DNA of 64,000 nt from Staphylococcus sp. (GCA_023665865.1 JAMPDC010000001.1:150134-214133), one strand, 5' to 3'. Positions 35,664 through 45,075 are shown, counted from the first letter of the stretch. Notes: generated from the letters alone by a model not told the origin. Made by a program: numbers and translations.

Positions 35664-37118
35664 TCAGAGTATCGGGCTGAGTATGCGGCAGAGCGACTCC
35701 TTGGCACGGCGACGGCGATTGCGCTTGTTCCAGTCAGTGAGTTTAAGTTTGACACACTCCTGGGCATCTTCTATAAAACTGTGCATGAGCCGGGAATTTA
35801 TCTCGGGAGAGTACATCACCAGATTCTCCTCAAAGTTGTGTTCGAGACTACGGAAATCAAAATTCGTGGATCCAAGAGTCGAGAAATCATCATCGACAAT
35901 CAGGACTTTGGCATGAAGCATACCGGCTTTGTAAAGATAGACCTTGATCCCGGCAAGCAGACACTCTTCTATATATGAATGGGAGGCATAGGTGAGCACA
36001 CTTGAGTCAGAATGGCTCGGTATCATCACCCTCACGTCCACTCCTGCAAGTGCAGCGCTTTCAAGAGACTTCATCAGGCCCTCACTCGGGAGGAAATAAG
36101 GAGTCTGCAACCATACTCGTTTTTTGGCGGTCGATATAGCCTTGTAAAATAGCAGGGTCATGTTTCCCCACCGGTCGTTAGGGCCGGAGGCAAGCACCTG
36201 AATAGGCACACCTGCTACTATATCACCTAAACGAGGGCTGCGGCCGCCGACTGAATCGCAAAGCAGATCATGTCCCATGAATTTCCAATCGACCGCAAAG
36301 TGATATTGAAGAGCAGCCACACAAGGACCTGTCACTCTCGCAGCCGTATCACGCCACTTCGCACCACCGATCCCGCTGACATAACGCTCGGCGACATTCA
36401 TGCCGCCAATGTATCCTATTTTACCATCAATGACCACGACCTTCCTGTGGTTGCGCCAATTCAGACGGTTGACATGTGATGGAAACGACAGGCGGAAGAA
36501 AGAGTGCACCTCAACCCCATTCTCCTTCATACGCTGAAAGAAATCATGGCGACGGGCGTCAAAGGAACCTATATAGTCATAGATGACACGGACTCTGACT
36601 CCGGCGCGAGCCCGTTCAATAAGGATGTCGCGCAACCGGCGCCCGAGAGGATCGCAAGCAATGATGTAGAACTGGAGATTGATATAATCCTTAGCGTTAC
36701 GCAAATCATCAAAGAGTTCACAGAAATGTCTCTCTCCATCAGTGAAGAGCTCGATGTTGTTTCCTATATATAGATTGGCGCCACCAATACTATAGGCAAG
36801 ACGTATGCGTTGTTTATTCTCGTCAGAGATACTACGGTCAAATTTAGGCAGTGGCTGGGACACCTCATGACGCAGCAGCTTCCTGCGGTTACGACGCGAA
36901 ATCATCCTGACATTACGGATGCTTCTGCCAAAGACAAAATACAGGATAATGCCACCAACGGGAAACAGCAGCAGAGCTGTCACCCACCCTAAGGTTTTAA
37001 GAGGATTGCGGTTCTCACTGATTACAAACCCAATCACACACAAAATCAGCACCACGTAGGCCGTCCCGAGGCTCCACCAGATGCCATTCCATGTCAGAGA
37101 GATATAATCCAAGTGCAT
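35664..37118 (-). CDS. cls: Cardiolipin synthase (phospholipase D family)
   Basis: 484 residues. Two N-terminal membrane helices (about 12-35 and 40-60) and two HKD catalytic motifs: HRKVVVIDG...GGMN (about 221-237) and HAKVLIVDDDFSTLGSTN (about 401-418). Condenses two phosphatidylglycerols, or PG with another phospholipid, to make cardiolipin at the inner membrane. Own promoter, divergent from nadE. Confidence 0.96.
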   Translation of the reverse strand: MHLDYISLTWNGIWWSLGTAYVVLILCVIGFVISENRNPLKTLGWVTALLLFPVGGIILYFVFGRSIRNVRMISRRNRRKLLRHEVSQPLPKFDRSISDENKQRIRLAYSIGGANLYIGNNIELFTDGERHFCELFDDLRNAKDYINLQFYIIACDPLGRRLRDILIERARAGVRVRVIYDYIGSFDARRHDFFQRMKENGVEVHSFFRLSFPSHVNRLNWRNHRKVVVIDGKIGYIGGMNVAERYVSGIGGAKWRDTAARVTGPCVAALQYHFAVDWKFMGHDLLCDSVGGRSPRLGDIVAGVPIQVLASGPNDRWGNMTLLFYKAISTAKKRVWLQTPYFLPSEGLMKSLESAALAGVDVRVMIPSHSDSSVLTYASHSYIEECLLAGIKVYLYKAGMLHAKVLIVDDDFSTLGSTNFDFRSLEHNFEENLVMYSPEINSRLMHSFIEDAQECVKLKLTDWNKRNRRRRAKESLCRILSPIL

Positions 37119-37140
37119 AATCTATTCTTGAGGTCGACCA

Positions 37141-37172
37141 CAAAGTTAAGCCATTCCACTATATTTATCAAC
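37141..37172 (-). promoter_or_regulatory. Promoter of cls
   Basis: On the minus strand GTTG (37169-37172), 20 bases, then TAACTTTG (37141-37148). It predicts a leader of about 17 bases. Confidence 0.65.
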
Positions 37173-37177
37173 ACATA

Positions 37178-37211
37178 TTTGACAAAAATCGAGAAATTAT
37201 TCCTAAATTCG
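37178..37211 (+). promoter_or_regulatory. Promoter of nadE
   Basis: TTTG (37178-37181), 22 bases, then TAAATTCG (37204-37211; one mismatch to TAnnTTTG). It lies divergent from and adjacent to the cls promoter. Confidence 0.5.
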
Positions 37212-37287
37212 TGCTCCCGCTTCGCCGTTCATAGGTAAAGTGCCAATTCTGACTAATAATTTCATAAAAGACAAACTTAAAAGAAGG

Positions 37288-39216
37288 ATGTTTTCAGGAT
37301 TTCTCCGTGTAGCCGCTGCCGCTCCGACGGTCAAAGTGGCAGATGTAAACTTCAACCTTGCCAGTATAAAAGAGACACTGCTCCGGCTCGAGGAAGCCGG
37401 TACAGAAATAGCCGTGCTTCCCGAAATGTGTGTCACAGCCTACACATGTGCCGATCTCTTCCATAGTTCAACCCTCCTCGACGCTGCTGCAAAAGCGCTG
37501 ATCGAACTTCAGGATTTTTCGAGAGACCTCAATCTCCACTTTGCGGTCGGACTTCCTGTCAGACATGCCGGAGCGCTCTACAACTGTGCCGCGTTCATAC
37601 GCAATGGCATGGTTGATCTTGTCGCTAAAACATATATCCCGAACTACAATGAGTTTTACGAGCGCCGTTGGTGGCGACCGCTTGAAAGCGGCGTGACACA
37701 AACCGTCGACATACTCGGTCAAAAATTTGAAATGTCTACCGGACATATCTTCGAGTCACACGGAGCGCGGATCGGCATCGAGATCTGCGAGGACCTGTGG
37801 GTGCCGATCCCACCGTCATGCCGTCTGGCCATGGCCGGAGCGCAAGTTATCCTGAATCTCTCGGCTTCTGACGACTTGATCGGCAAATACGCCTATCTGC
37901 AGTCGCTCCTACGCCAGCAATCGGCCCGTTGCCTATGCGCCTATGCCTATGCCGGAGCCGGTTGGGGCGAATCGTCGACCGACCTGACCTTTGACGGTAA
38001 GGCGATCATTGCCGAAAACGGCACCATACTGAAAGCCAACCACCGTTGGAATCAGGCTGACAACACCGTCATCTCTGACGTCGACATCGAGGCCCTAAAC
38101 CGTGACCGCCTACATACAACCACTTTCTCCGACTGTGCAACCGCCGAAGTTTCCGGCATCACTCTCATACCTGAGCCGGCAGCATCATCTCAAAACACCC
38201 CTGTGACACCACGGGAGCTCCTCCGCTCTATCGGTCCCCACCCCTTCGTCCCGTCCGACGACAACGCCATCCGCGAACGCTGCGAGGAGATCATCAATAT
38301 CCAGGTCGCCGCTCTCGCAAAGCGGCTTGATGCGATAGGATGCAAGAGTCTCACTGTCGGAATCTCCGGAGGTCTCGACTCAACCCTCGCCCTACTGATT
38401 GCCGCCAGGACATTTGACCGTCTGAATCTTGACCGCAAGGGCATCATAGGCGTAACCATGCCCGGATTCGGCACCACCAACCGCACCCACTCCAATGCCG
38501 TCGAACTCATGGATGGACTCGGAGTGAGCATACGTGAGATTTCAATCGCAGCAGCCGTCACACAGCATTTCCATGACATAGGCCATGATCCGGAAGTCCA
38601 CGACGTCACATACGAGAATTCACAAGCACGCCAACGCACACTTCTGCTTATGGATATCGCCAACCAGACCGGTGGCATAGTCCTCGGAACAGGCGACCTG
38701 TCGGAACTCGCGCTCGGTTGGGCCACATACAACGGTGACCACATGTCAATGTATGGTGTCAACGCCGGTGTCCCCAAAACGCTCGTCAAATATCTCGTCA
38801 ACTATTTCGCCATGGAATCCTCCCCGGGTTCCATCGTGAGAAAATGTTTGCTCGATATCATCGACACCCCTATCAGTCCGGAACTCATCCCGGCAGACAG
38901 CCATGGCAACATCAAGCAAAAGACCGAAGATCTGGTCGGCCCTTATGAGCTTCATGACTTCTTCCTATATTATACGCTGCGCTATGGCTTCACCCCCGAC
39001 CGCATTTACATGCTCGCAAGACATGCGTTTTCAACTGAGGAATATTCCGACGAGACAATCAAGCATTGGCTATCGACCTTCTTCAGACGCTTCTTCAACC
39101 AACAGTTTAAACGCTCCTGCCTGCCCGATGGTCCGAAGGTCGGCTCAGTATGCCTGTCGCCTCGCGGAGACTGGCGCATGCCTTCCGATGCCTCTTCAGC
39201 CCTTTGGAAACTATAA
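37288..39216 (+). CDS. nadE: Glutamine-dependent NAD+ synthetase
   Basis: 642 residues from the ATG at 37288 (MFSGFLRVAAAAPTVKVADV), which matches the family N-terminus; the GTG at 37240 would add 16 unconserved residues. N-terminal glutaminase (nitrilase fold) with Glu in VLPEMCVTAYTCADLF, Lys in VAKTYIPNYNEFYERRWW and Cys in EICEDLW; C-terminal synthetase with the SGGLDSTLAL pyrophosphate loop and GTGDLSELALGW. Makes NAD from deamido-NAD, ATP and glutamine. Confidence 0.96.
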   Translation: MFSGFLRVAAAAPTVKVADVNFNLASIKETLLRLEEAGTEIAVLPEMCVTAYTCADLFHSSTLLDAAAKALIELQDFSRDLNLHFAVGLPVRHAGALYNCAAFIRNGMVDLVAKTYIPNYNEFYERRWWRPLESGVTQTVDILGQKFEMSTGHIFESHGARIGIEICEDLWVPIPPSCRLAMAGAQVILNLSASDDLIGKYAYLQSLLRQQSARCLCAYAYAGAGWGESSTDLTFDGKAIIAENGTILKANHRWNQADNTVISDVDIEALNRDRLHTTTFSDCATAEVSGITLIPEPAASSQNTPVTPRELLRSIGPHPFVPSDDNAIRERCEEIINIQVAALAKRLDAIGCKSLTVGISGGLDSTLALLIAARTFDRLNLDRKGIIGVTMPGFGTTNRTHSNAVELMDGLGVSIREISIAAAVTQHFHDIGHDPEVHDVTYENSQARQRTLLLMDIANQTGGIVLGTGDLSELALGWATYNGDHMSMYGVNAGVPKTLVKYLVNYFAMESSPGSIVRKCLLDIIDTPISPELIPADSHGNIKQKTEDLVGPYELHDFFLYYTLRYGFTPDRIYMLARHAFSTEEYSDETIKHWLSTFFRRFFNQQFKRSCLPDGPKVGSVCLSPRGDWRMPSDASSALWKL

Positions 39217-39250
39217 CGGATAATCATCTTCAATATACCTCGTGTCAATC

Positions 39251-40402
39251 ATGAAAAAACTCGGCCTGCTCCCACGGATCCTCATAGCTATCGTTCTCGG
39301 CATAGCTGTCGGCTACATTTCACCAATGTGGCTGGCACAGACTATGGCGACGTTCAACTCTATCTTCTCGCAGTTTCTCGGATTCATGATCCCGATGATC
39401 ATTGTCGGCTTCGTCGCCCCCGCCATCGCCGATATCGGAGGCCGCGCCGGCAAGCTGCTTGTGGTCACAGCTGCGATCGCCTATTTTGCTACCTTTCTTG
39501 CAGGCATAATCTCCTATTTCACTGGTACCTTGACCTTTCCCTCGCTCATCGGAGGTGAAGAGGGTATAGCTTTAGCTGAAAACACTCCGTCGGTCACGGC
39601 ATTTTTCAATATCGAGATGCCTCCACTGATGACCGTGATGACGGCACTTGTGCTCGCCTTCATGCTCGGTCTTGGGATGGCCTTTATCAACGGAGGTGCA
39701 CTGCGCAAGGGGTTTGAGGAGTTTCGCAACATAGTCTCAAAGACCATCGACGCCGCAATCCTCCCCCTCCTGCCTATATATATCTTCGGTATATTTCTCA
39801 ATATGACACTTGAAGGTCAGGTCGGTATGATCTTGAAATGCTTCATGAAGATAATTATCATCATCTTCATCCTTCATGTCTTTATTTTGGTATTACAATA
39901 CTGCATCGCTGCGATTTTCGCACGCAAGAACCCTTTCAGTATGCTGCGCACCATGCTCCCGGCCTATTTCACCGCGCTTGGCACACAGTCGTCGGCCGCT
40001 ACCATCCCCGTCACTCTCCGGCAGGCCATCAAGATGGGTGTCAGTGAAGACATCGCCGGTTTCGTAGTGCCTCTCTGCGCCACAATCCACATGAGCGGAT
40101 CCACACTGAAAATCGTGGCTTGCGCACTGGCCCTGCTCATCATGCACAACCAGCCCCATGATCTCGGCCTCTTCTGCCACTTCATCGGCATGCTCGGCAT
40201 AACCATAATCGCAGCCCCCGGTATACCCGGCGGAGCCATCATGGCATCCATCGGGCTCTTGCAGTCCATCCTCGGATTCGACGAACAGATGGTGGCTCTC
40301 ATGATCGCACTCTACATTGCGATGGATAGCTTTGGCACCGCATGCAATGTCACCGGCGATGGAGCCATCGCTGCTATCATAGACCGCATCTTCAAGAAAT
40401 AG
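39251..40402 (+). CDS. Dicarboxylate/amino acid:cation symporter (DAACS family)
   Basis: 383 residues, about eight membrane helices plus re-entrant loops. FTALGTQSSAATIPVTL is the first hairpin-loop signature, CATIHMSGSTLKI the TM7 region and GAIMASIGLLQ / MDSFGTACNVTGDGAIAAI the second hairpin and TM8 cation and substrate site. Takes up C4-dicarboxylates, glutamate or neutral amino acids (such as serine/threonine) with Na+ or H+. The ATG at 39251 is preferred over the GTG at 39242. It follows nadE by 34 bp. Confidence 0.9.
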   Translation: MKKLGLLPRILIAIVLGIAVGYISPMWLAQTMATFNSIFSQFLGFMIPMIIVGFVAPAIADIGGRAGKLLVVTAAIAYFATFLAGIISYFTGTLTFPSLIGGEEGIALAENTPSVTAFFNIEMPPLMTVMTALVLAFMLGLGMAFINGGALRKGFEEFRNIVSKTIDAAILPLLPIYIFGIFLNMTLEGQVGMILKCFMKIIIIIFILHVFILVLQYCIAAIFARKNPFSMLRTMLPAYFTALGTQSSAATIPVTLRQAIKMGVSEDIAGFVVPLCATIHMSGSTLKIVACALALLIMHNQPHDLGLFCHFIGMLGITIIAAPGIPGGAIMASIGLLQSILGFDEQMVALMIALYIAMDSFGTACNVTGDGAIAAIIDRIFKK

Positions 40403-40560
40403 CATTTAATTCATTGTCATTTAGCACATTTGAGTATCTAGAGCCTAAAGAATTAGTAAACGATTGCAAAAAAATGTCATTTTTCGTGTAACTATTCCAA
40501 GGCCTTTTCGTCTTATATATAGAACAGATGAAAATATCACCTCTCAAATAACCAACGACA

Positions 40561-41295
40561 ATGAAAAAATCCATTTTCGCACTTATTATTCTCACCCTTG
40601 GTCTATGCAGCCTCTCTGCCATGGCCGATACGAAAATCCTCACGCTGAAAAAATCTTTCACAGCTCTTGAGACAAGCGCCGGTGTCAACGTAGTGTATAA
40701 ACCGACGTCCGGAAACGGCTATGGGACTATCACTCTGAGCGGCGATGCCAACCGTATCGAAAATGTCGATGTCAAAATCAAAAGCAACAAACTGAAAATA
40801 TCGGTAAAAAGCAAGAACGGAATCAAAAGCGGAAACCACATAAAAGGAGTCCTCATCACCATCAATGCGCCGATGGCCATGGATTTCGATGCATCGTCTG
40901 GCTCACATATCCGCTGCGCCACTCCGATTCAGATGGGCACTGCTAAAATGGATCTCGAAGCCTCATCAGGAGCAAGCATCAACTTTGCAGGTATCACGTG
41001 TAATGCTGTCGACCTTGATGCATCATCAGGCGCATCTATAAAAATAAAGGCTCTCAGGACAAACAAGGCTTCACTCGACGCATCGTCAGGATCAGGCATC
41101 TCCCTGACCATGGCCAACATCGGCACCTGCAACAGCGATGCTTCATCAGGTGCCTCAATCAAACTCTCCGGCAAGGCCCAGAAAGGTTTCTTCTCGGCTT
41201 CAAGCGGAGGCTCGATCAGAGGTAAAGGTTTTATAGTGAAAGATGCCAAGATCGACCGTTCGTTGTCGGGCTCTGTTAAAATCGATTCCAAATAA
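40561..41295 (+). CDS. DUF2807 (head GIN) exported beta-repeat protein with six ASSG repeats
   Basis: 244 residues. Signal peptide about 1-22 (ending SAMA). The body fits the DUF2807 putative auto-transporter adhesin fold: LKKSFTALETSAGVNVVYK near the N-terminus. Six repeats of the type D-x-[DE]-A-S-S-G-[AS]-x-I follow at about 20-residue steps (for example DLEASSGASI, DLDASSGASI, SLDASSGSGI), as expected for a right-handed beta-helix. Expected in the periplasm or outer membrane. Own terminator follows. A second DUF2807 gene lies 1.6 kb away beyond the flippase. Confidence 0.85.
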   Translation: MKKSIFALIILTLGLCSLSAMADTKILTLKKSFTALETSAGVNVVYKPTSGNGYGTITLSGDANRIENVDVKIKSNKLKISVKSKNGIKSGNHIKGVLITINAPMAMDFDASSGSHIRCATPIQMGTAKMDLEASSGASINFAGITCNAVDLDASSGASIKIKALRTNKASLDASSGSGISLTMANIGTCNSDASSGASIKLSGKAQKGFFSASSGGSIRGKGFIVKDAKIDRSLSGSVKIDSK

Positions 41296-41364
41296 CACTC
41301 AATCTCCCCTCTCCATCACGATATTGCATACTTGAAAATTGAATAAAAACACAACCATCAGCAC

Positions 41365-41405
41365 GAACCGGAGCCACTGCGAAGCGACTCCGGTTCTCAT
41401 TTTTT
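41365..41405 (+). terminator. Intrinsic terminator of the first DUF2807 gene
   Basis: Arms GAACCGGAG (41365-41373) and CTCCGGTTC (41388-41396) form a perfect 9-bp stem, followed by CA and a T-run (41400-41405). Confidence 0.85.
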
Positions 41406-41422
41406 ATATTTTGTTTTGACAG

Positions 41423-42913
41423 CTACAGGCGCCCGCGGAAATATCCGATTGCATCGCGTTGGATCTTCGACTTCAGCAATGCGTTGACCCCCAAATAGAG
41501 GCATACAAAAAACGCAGCCTGCATAAAGCACACCACAAGCGGGGGAAACGCCATGCGCCCTATCATGACACAAGGAATCGCAATAGCCACCGTCTCCAGA
41601 CAATATGGTAACAAATCAAGCAAATAAGCTCCGAGATGCCGGCCGGTGAGACGGATCACATAGAAAAGCGTCACCCCCCAGGTGACAGCAGAGGCAAGCA
41701 CTTGCCCCATAAGGAAAATTTTCAGACCCTCGACAGGTGAGTCAGGAGTCTCAATAGCAATGTAAGGTAAAGTAAAAATGATCGCTATGGCCGCGACAAC
41801 ATCCCTCACAATCTCCGTCACCACGAGCATCCGGGCTTTGCCAAGGCCAAGGATAAAATTACGATATAGCAACATCAACACCATGAAAATTCCCTGAAAG
41901 AGAAGTATCTGGAACAGCGATATCGACGGATCCCACTTCGTGTGGAAAAGAGTGTGGAAAATCGGCGTAGCCATTACTATCAACAACCCAAGAGAGGGAA
42001 AAAGCAGATAGGCCGTGAAACGATGGGTCTTGCCACACATACGCGCATAGCGCTCACGGTCATCCTGCACTTCCGACAATAGAGGCAGAAATGAAGCAGT
42101 CAGCACCTGCGACAGAGACATGACGCCCATCTTGCTCCATTTGTCTGACTGTCCATAGTAGCCGAGAGGTACAAGACCAACCTTCATACCAATGAAAAAG
42201 GCCGATATATTTTGGAAAGCAGTGTTGAGAAACGAACTGAACATCACTCCGCTGCCGACCGCAAAAAAACCTTTCAATACCGTCCATGAGAAACTTGCCA
42301 ACGGACGCCATCCCCCTGTCATCCACAATATGGCAGACTTCACAGCCGATATAGCGATCGTTTGCCAGACAATAGCCCATGCACCCCACCCGGTCACAGC
42401 CATCCATATACCTATGACCGACCCCACGATCAGTCCGACTGAATTGCTGACCGCTACCATCCTCACATCCATCCGCTTCATCAGTATATTGGTCTGGACG
42501 ATAGCGCTTGCATTGAGTATAAATGTCAGAAACATCACCCTCGAAAGCGGGATCAGACGCTCATCACCCCCAAAGAGCGCTGCAATCCACGGCGCGCAGA
42601 CAAACAGGAGGCAATATAGCAGCACTGCAACACCGAGATTAAACCACAGGACGGTCGAATAATCAAGCCTGGTAGGCTCCTTTCGCTGTATCAAAGCCGA
42701 AGAGAAACCACTGTCGATAAATAGAGATGCGAAAGCTTGAAATACAAGTATTGCCGCCACGAGACCAAAATCTTCCTGCGACAACACGTTGGCAAGGACT
42801 ATTCCCGTGACGGCATAAAGTATCTGTGAGGACACACGGTCAATGACATTCCACTTCAAAGTCCGTGCGACCGCTACCTTCAGGTTCGGTTTTTCTGTAG
42901 TCTCACTGTTCAT
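41423..42913 (-). CDS. Wzx-type lipopolysaccharide/polysaccharide flippase (MOP superfamily)
   Basis: 496 residues with about 12-14 membrane helices. N-terminal TLKWNVIDRVSSQILYAVTGIVLANVLSQEDFGLVAAIL is typical of WzxC/RfbX-like flippases of the MOP (MATE-related) superfamily, which move lipid-linked sugars across the inner membrane. No glycosyltransferases are nearby, so its glycan is unknown. It is the last gene of a minus-strand dusB-DUF2807-flippase cluster. Confidence 0.9.
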   Translation of the reverse strand: MNSETTEKPNLKVAVARTLKWNVIDRVSSQILYAVTGIVLANVLSQEDFGLVAAILVFQAFASLFIDSGFSSALIQRKEPTRLDYSTVLWFNLGVAVLLYCLLFVCAPWIAALFGGDERLIPLSRVMFLTFILNASAIVQTNILMKRMDVRMVAVSNSVGLIVGSVIGIWMAVTGWGAWAIVWQTIAISAVKSAILWMTGGWRPLASFSWTVLKGFFAVGSGVMFSSFLNTAFQNISAFFIGMKVGLVPLGYYGQSDKWSKMGVMSLSQVLTASFLPLLSEVQDDRERYARMCGKTHRFTAYLLFPSLGLLIVMATPIFHTLFHTKWDPSISLFQILLFQGIFMVLMLLYRNFILGLGKARMLVVTEIVRDVVAAIAIIFTLPYIAIETPDSPVEGLKIFLMGQVLASAVTWGVTLFYVIRLTGRHLGAYLLDLLPYCLETVAIAIPCVMIGRMAFPPLVVCFMQAAFFVCLYLGVNALLKSKIQRDAIGYFRGRL

Positions 42914-42943
42914 CAGCGATGGAGAGGATACGGATTCACCAAA

Positions 42944-43645
42944 TCATTCACCGAGCGGAAAAGCCTTGATTCCGACCGAACGGTTTTTAATTTCGGGAGT
43001 ACCTTTATAATACACTTTGGTACTGCCGGCACCCATGATTGAGATTGACTTGGTAGCCCATACACCTATTGAGCCTGTACCACCGGCTTTGACAGAAGCA
43101 GTCGTCGCCTCAAGTTCATCAGCCTGAATGACACCTGTACCCATGAAATTAAGCCCGACATGCTGGCATTTGCCGGAAACTATGAGAGTACCATGTCCGG
43201 TAGAGATTGCTGCATTCACCTCGGTAGCCTTGACATCACGCACGACAAGCCGGCCATTTCCGATCAGTTTGGCTGAAAACTTAGGTCCTTGAGCGATATT
43301 GACAACCTTCACGAGAGAATCACCGGAATTTTCAATCTTGGTAAGATATGAGGAGTAGACACGCACTACCGGAAGATTTCCCGTACCGACACTTTCTGTC
43401 GACAACTGCATCGACAGTTTGCCATTCTTGTTATTGAAAATAAAGGCCGACGCCTGCGACGAAGGGCAAGTGAACACCGCCAGCCCAGCCGAATCAGGAT
43501 TGCATGAATAGACAACGTTAATGCCGTCAATGACTTTCAACTCATGGAATTCATTTACTTTCAATTCATACTTGACCAGATCAGCCGCATGTGAGCTGAC
43601 AAAGCCAAGCATCAGCAAGAAGGATAATAATGCTTTCATATTCAT
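42944..43645 (-). CDS. Second DUF2807 (head GIN) exported protein
   Basis: 233 residues from the ATG at 43645. Signal peptide about 1-20 (MNMKALLSFLLMLGFVSSHA), then a beta-repeat body of the DUF2807 type: YELKVNEFHELKVIDGINVVY, GKLSMQLSTES, then VKAGGTGSIGVWATKSISIMGAGSTKVYYKG. It lacks the ASSG repeats of the gene at 40561 but shares the N-terminal pattern. It begins two bases after the dusB stop, and the flippase starts 30 bp after it: one operon. Confidence 0.8.
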   Translation of the reverse strand: MNMKALLSFLLMLGFVSSHAADLVKYELKVNEFHELKVIDGINVVYSCNPDSAGLAVFTCPSSQASAFIFNNKNGKLSMQLSTESVGTGNLPVVRVYSSYLTKIENSGDSLVKVVNIAQGPKFSAKLIGNGRLVVRDVKATEVNAAISTGHGTLIVSGKCQHVGLNFMGTGVIQADELEATTASVKAGGTGSIGVWATKSISIMGAGSTKVYYKGTPEIKNRSVGIKAFPLGE

Positions 43646-43647
43646 TG

Positions 43648-44640
43648 TCAATTTGATTGGTTTTCTGTTACTATTTCTTCAACACGCGCAAGGATGGCAA
43701 GAAGTTCGTCGAGGGTCGATGCGCGGAGCATTTCTATACGCGTGTCACGGAAGTGAGATATACCTTTAAACAGTTGCGACGCCGCAAGATGCCGGCGGAT
43801 ATGCAGGATGCCCCTGTACTCATCAATCCGGTCTACACTCTCACGGATCTGACGCCGTATCAGATCAAACTTCTCACCGACCGTCAAGGGCGATGCTTCC
43901 GCCCCATCGATACACTGACGTATGTCATGAAAAATCCACGGAGCCCCTATAGCCGCACGGCCTACCATAACTCCATCAACCCCGTAGCGGTCAAAAGCCT
44001 CACGGGCAAGCTCGGGAGTCGTAATGTCGCCATTACCTATAAGCGGGATGTTCAGCCGCGAATTCTCTTTCACTCGGGCTATCATTTCCCAATCGGCTGA
44101 ACCGTTATACATCTGAGACCGTGTGCGCCCATGGACCGTGAGAGCTTTGATACCACAATCCTGAAGCTGTTCGGCCAACTCTACAATGATTTTCGACTCA
44201 TGGTCCCAGCCCAGACGCGTCTTGACCGTGACAGGAATCTTGACAGCATTGACAACAGCCTTGGTGATCTCAAGCATCTTAGGGATATCGCGCAGCATAC
44301 CCGCGCCCGCACCCTTACCGGCAACCTTTTTGACCGGGCAACCGAAGTTTATATCCAGGATGTCAGGCCCGGCACTTTCGACTATACGAGCGGCCTCAAC
44401 CATTGGCTCAACCTCTCGCCCATAAATCTGAATAGCCGTCGGGCGTTCTCCTGGATCAATCGCAAGCTTACGGACTGTCGCAGGGATATCGCGTATAAGA
44501 GCATCGGCGCTGACAAACTCCGTGTAGACCATAGACGCCCCCTGCTCTTTGCATATCAGTCTGAAAGAACGGTCTGTGACATCCTCCATCGGCGCGAGCA
44601 TCACCGGGCGTTCACCCAAATCTATATTTGCTATCTTCAT
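43648..44640 (-). CDS. dusB: tRNA-dihydrouridine synthase (DusB type)
   Basis: 330 residues, FMN enzyme. LAPMEDVTDRSFRLICKEQGASMVYTEFVSADAL at the N-terminus, the catalytic Cys in INFGCPVKKVAGKGAGAGML, and VHGRTRSQMYNGSADW, NGDITTPELAREAF and MVGRAAIGAPWIF. Reduces uridines in the tRNA D-loop. Confidence 0.95.
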   Translation of the reverse strand: MKIANIDLGERPVMLAPMEDVTDRSFRLICKEQGASMVYTEFVSADALIRDIPATVRKLAIDPGERPTAIQIYGREVEPMVEAARIVESAGPDILDINFGCPVKKVAGKGAGAGMLRDIPKMLEITKAVVNAVKIPVTVKTRLGWDHESKIIVELAEQLQDCGIKALTVHGRTRSQMYNGSADWEMIARVKENSRLNIPLIGNGDITTPELAREAFDRYGVDGVMVGRAAIGAPWIFHDIRQCIDGAEASPLTVGEKFDLIRRQIRESVDRIDEYRGILHIRRHLAASQLFKGISHFRDTRIEMLRASTLDELLAILARVEEIVTENQSN

Positions 44641-44704
44641 GAGAATCTATGAATTAACCGGCAACCAAGTGGCTTGGCCGGATATGGTGGTTGATATTTG
44701 ATAA

Positions 44705-44737
44705 CAAAATTAGCTAATTTTTCCCTATTTTCGCCAA
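44705..44737 (-). promoter_or_regulatory. Promoter of the dusB-DUF2807-flippase operon
   Basis: On the minus strand TTGG (44734-44737), 21 bases, then TAATTTTG (44705-44712). Predicted leader about 60 bases. Confidence 0.55.
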
Positions 44738-44798
44738 TATAGATCCCCAAAAGCTATATTAATGGTCAAATATGCTAATATTCGGAATATAGGCATAC

Positions 44799-44836
44799 AA
44801 AAAAAGAAGCTGGTCGCCCAATGGAGCAATCAGCTT
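44799..44836 (-). terminator. Intrinsic terminator of the small repeat lipoprotein
   Basis: On the minus strand AAGCTG (44831-44836 complement) pairs with CAGCTT (44807-44812 complement), with further pairing inwards, followed by C and seven T (44799-44805). Confidence 0.75.
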
Positions 44837-44877
44837 AATTTTTTCTGTTGTAAGAAAGTTACGACTTCTTCGCCGAA

Positions 44878-45075
44878 TTATTCAGCAACGGGAGCAGCAG
44901 CAACTGAGTCAGCAGCTACAGTGTCAGCAGCTACAGTATCAACTACAGCAACTTCTTCTACAGCAACTTCTTCTACAGCAACAGTGTCAGTAGCTTCAGC
45001 AGCCTTGTCAGAAGAACCGCAAGAGAAAAGTGATGTGCTGAAAACAACAGCGAGTAATAAAACTAACTTTTTCAT
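44878..45075 (-). CDS. Small predicted lipoprotein built of five-residue repeats
   Basis: 65 residues from the ATG at 45075. Signal MKKLVLLLAVVFSTSLFSC with a lipobox ending LFSC (Cys19). The rest is low-complexity acidic five-residue repeats: VAVEE twice, then variants TVAAD twice and SVAAA. At DNA level the repeats are exact 15-base duplications. Similar short, acidic, Val/Ala/Glu lipoproteins are found in Bacteroidales, function unknown. Own promoter and terminator. Confidence 0.8.
   Translation of the reverse strand: MKKLVLLLAVVFSTSLFSCGSSDKAAEATDTVAVEEVAVEEVAVVDTVAADTVAADSVAAAPVAE
44908..44973. repeat. Two pairs of exact 15-bp tandem repeats within the small lipoprotein gene
   Basis: gtcagcagctacagt occurs at 44908-44922 and 44923-44937; tacagcaacttcttc at 44944-44958 and 44959-44973. 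They encode the five-residue protein repeats and could change in number by slippage without shifting the frame. Confidence 0.95.

Noticed and set aside
38190-38801. 203-codon minus-strand open frame antisense to nadE
   Set aside because: Serine/arginine-rich shadow frame of the synthetase domain.
39893-40405. 170-codon minus-strand open frame antisense to the symporter
   Set aside because: Shadow frame; transporter hairpin motifs define the real strand.
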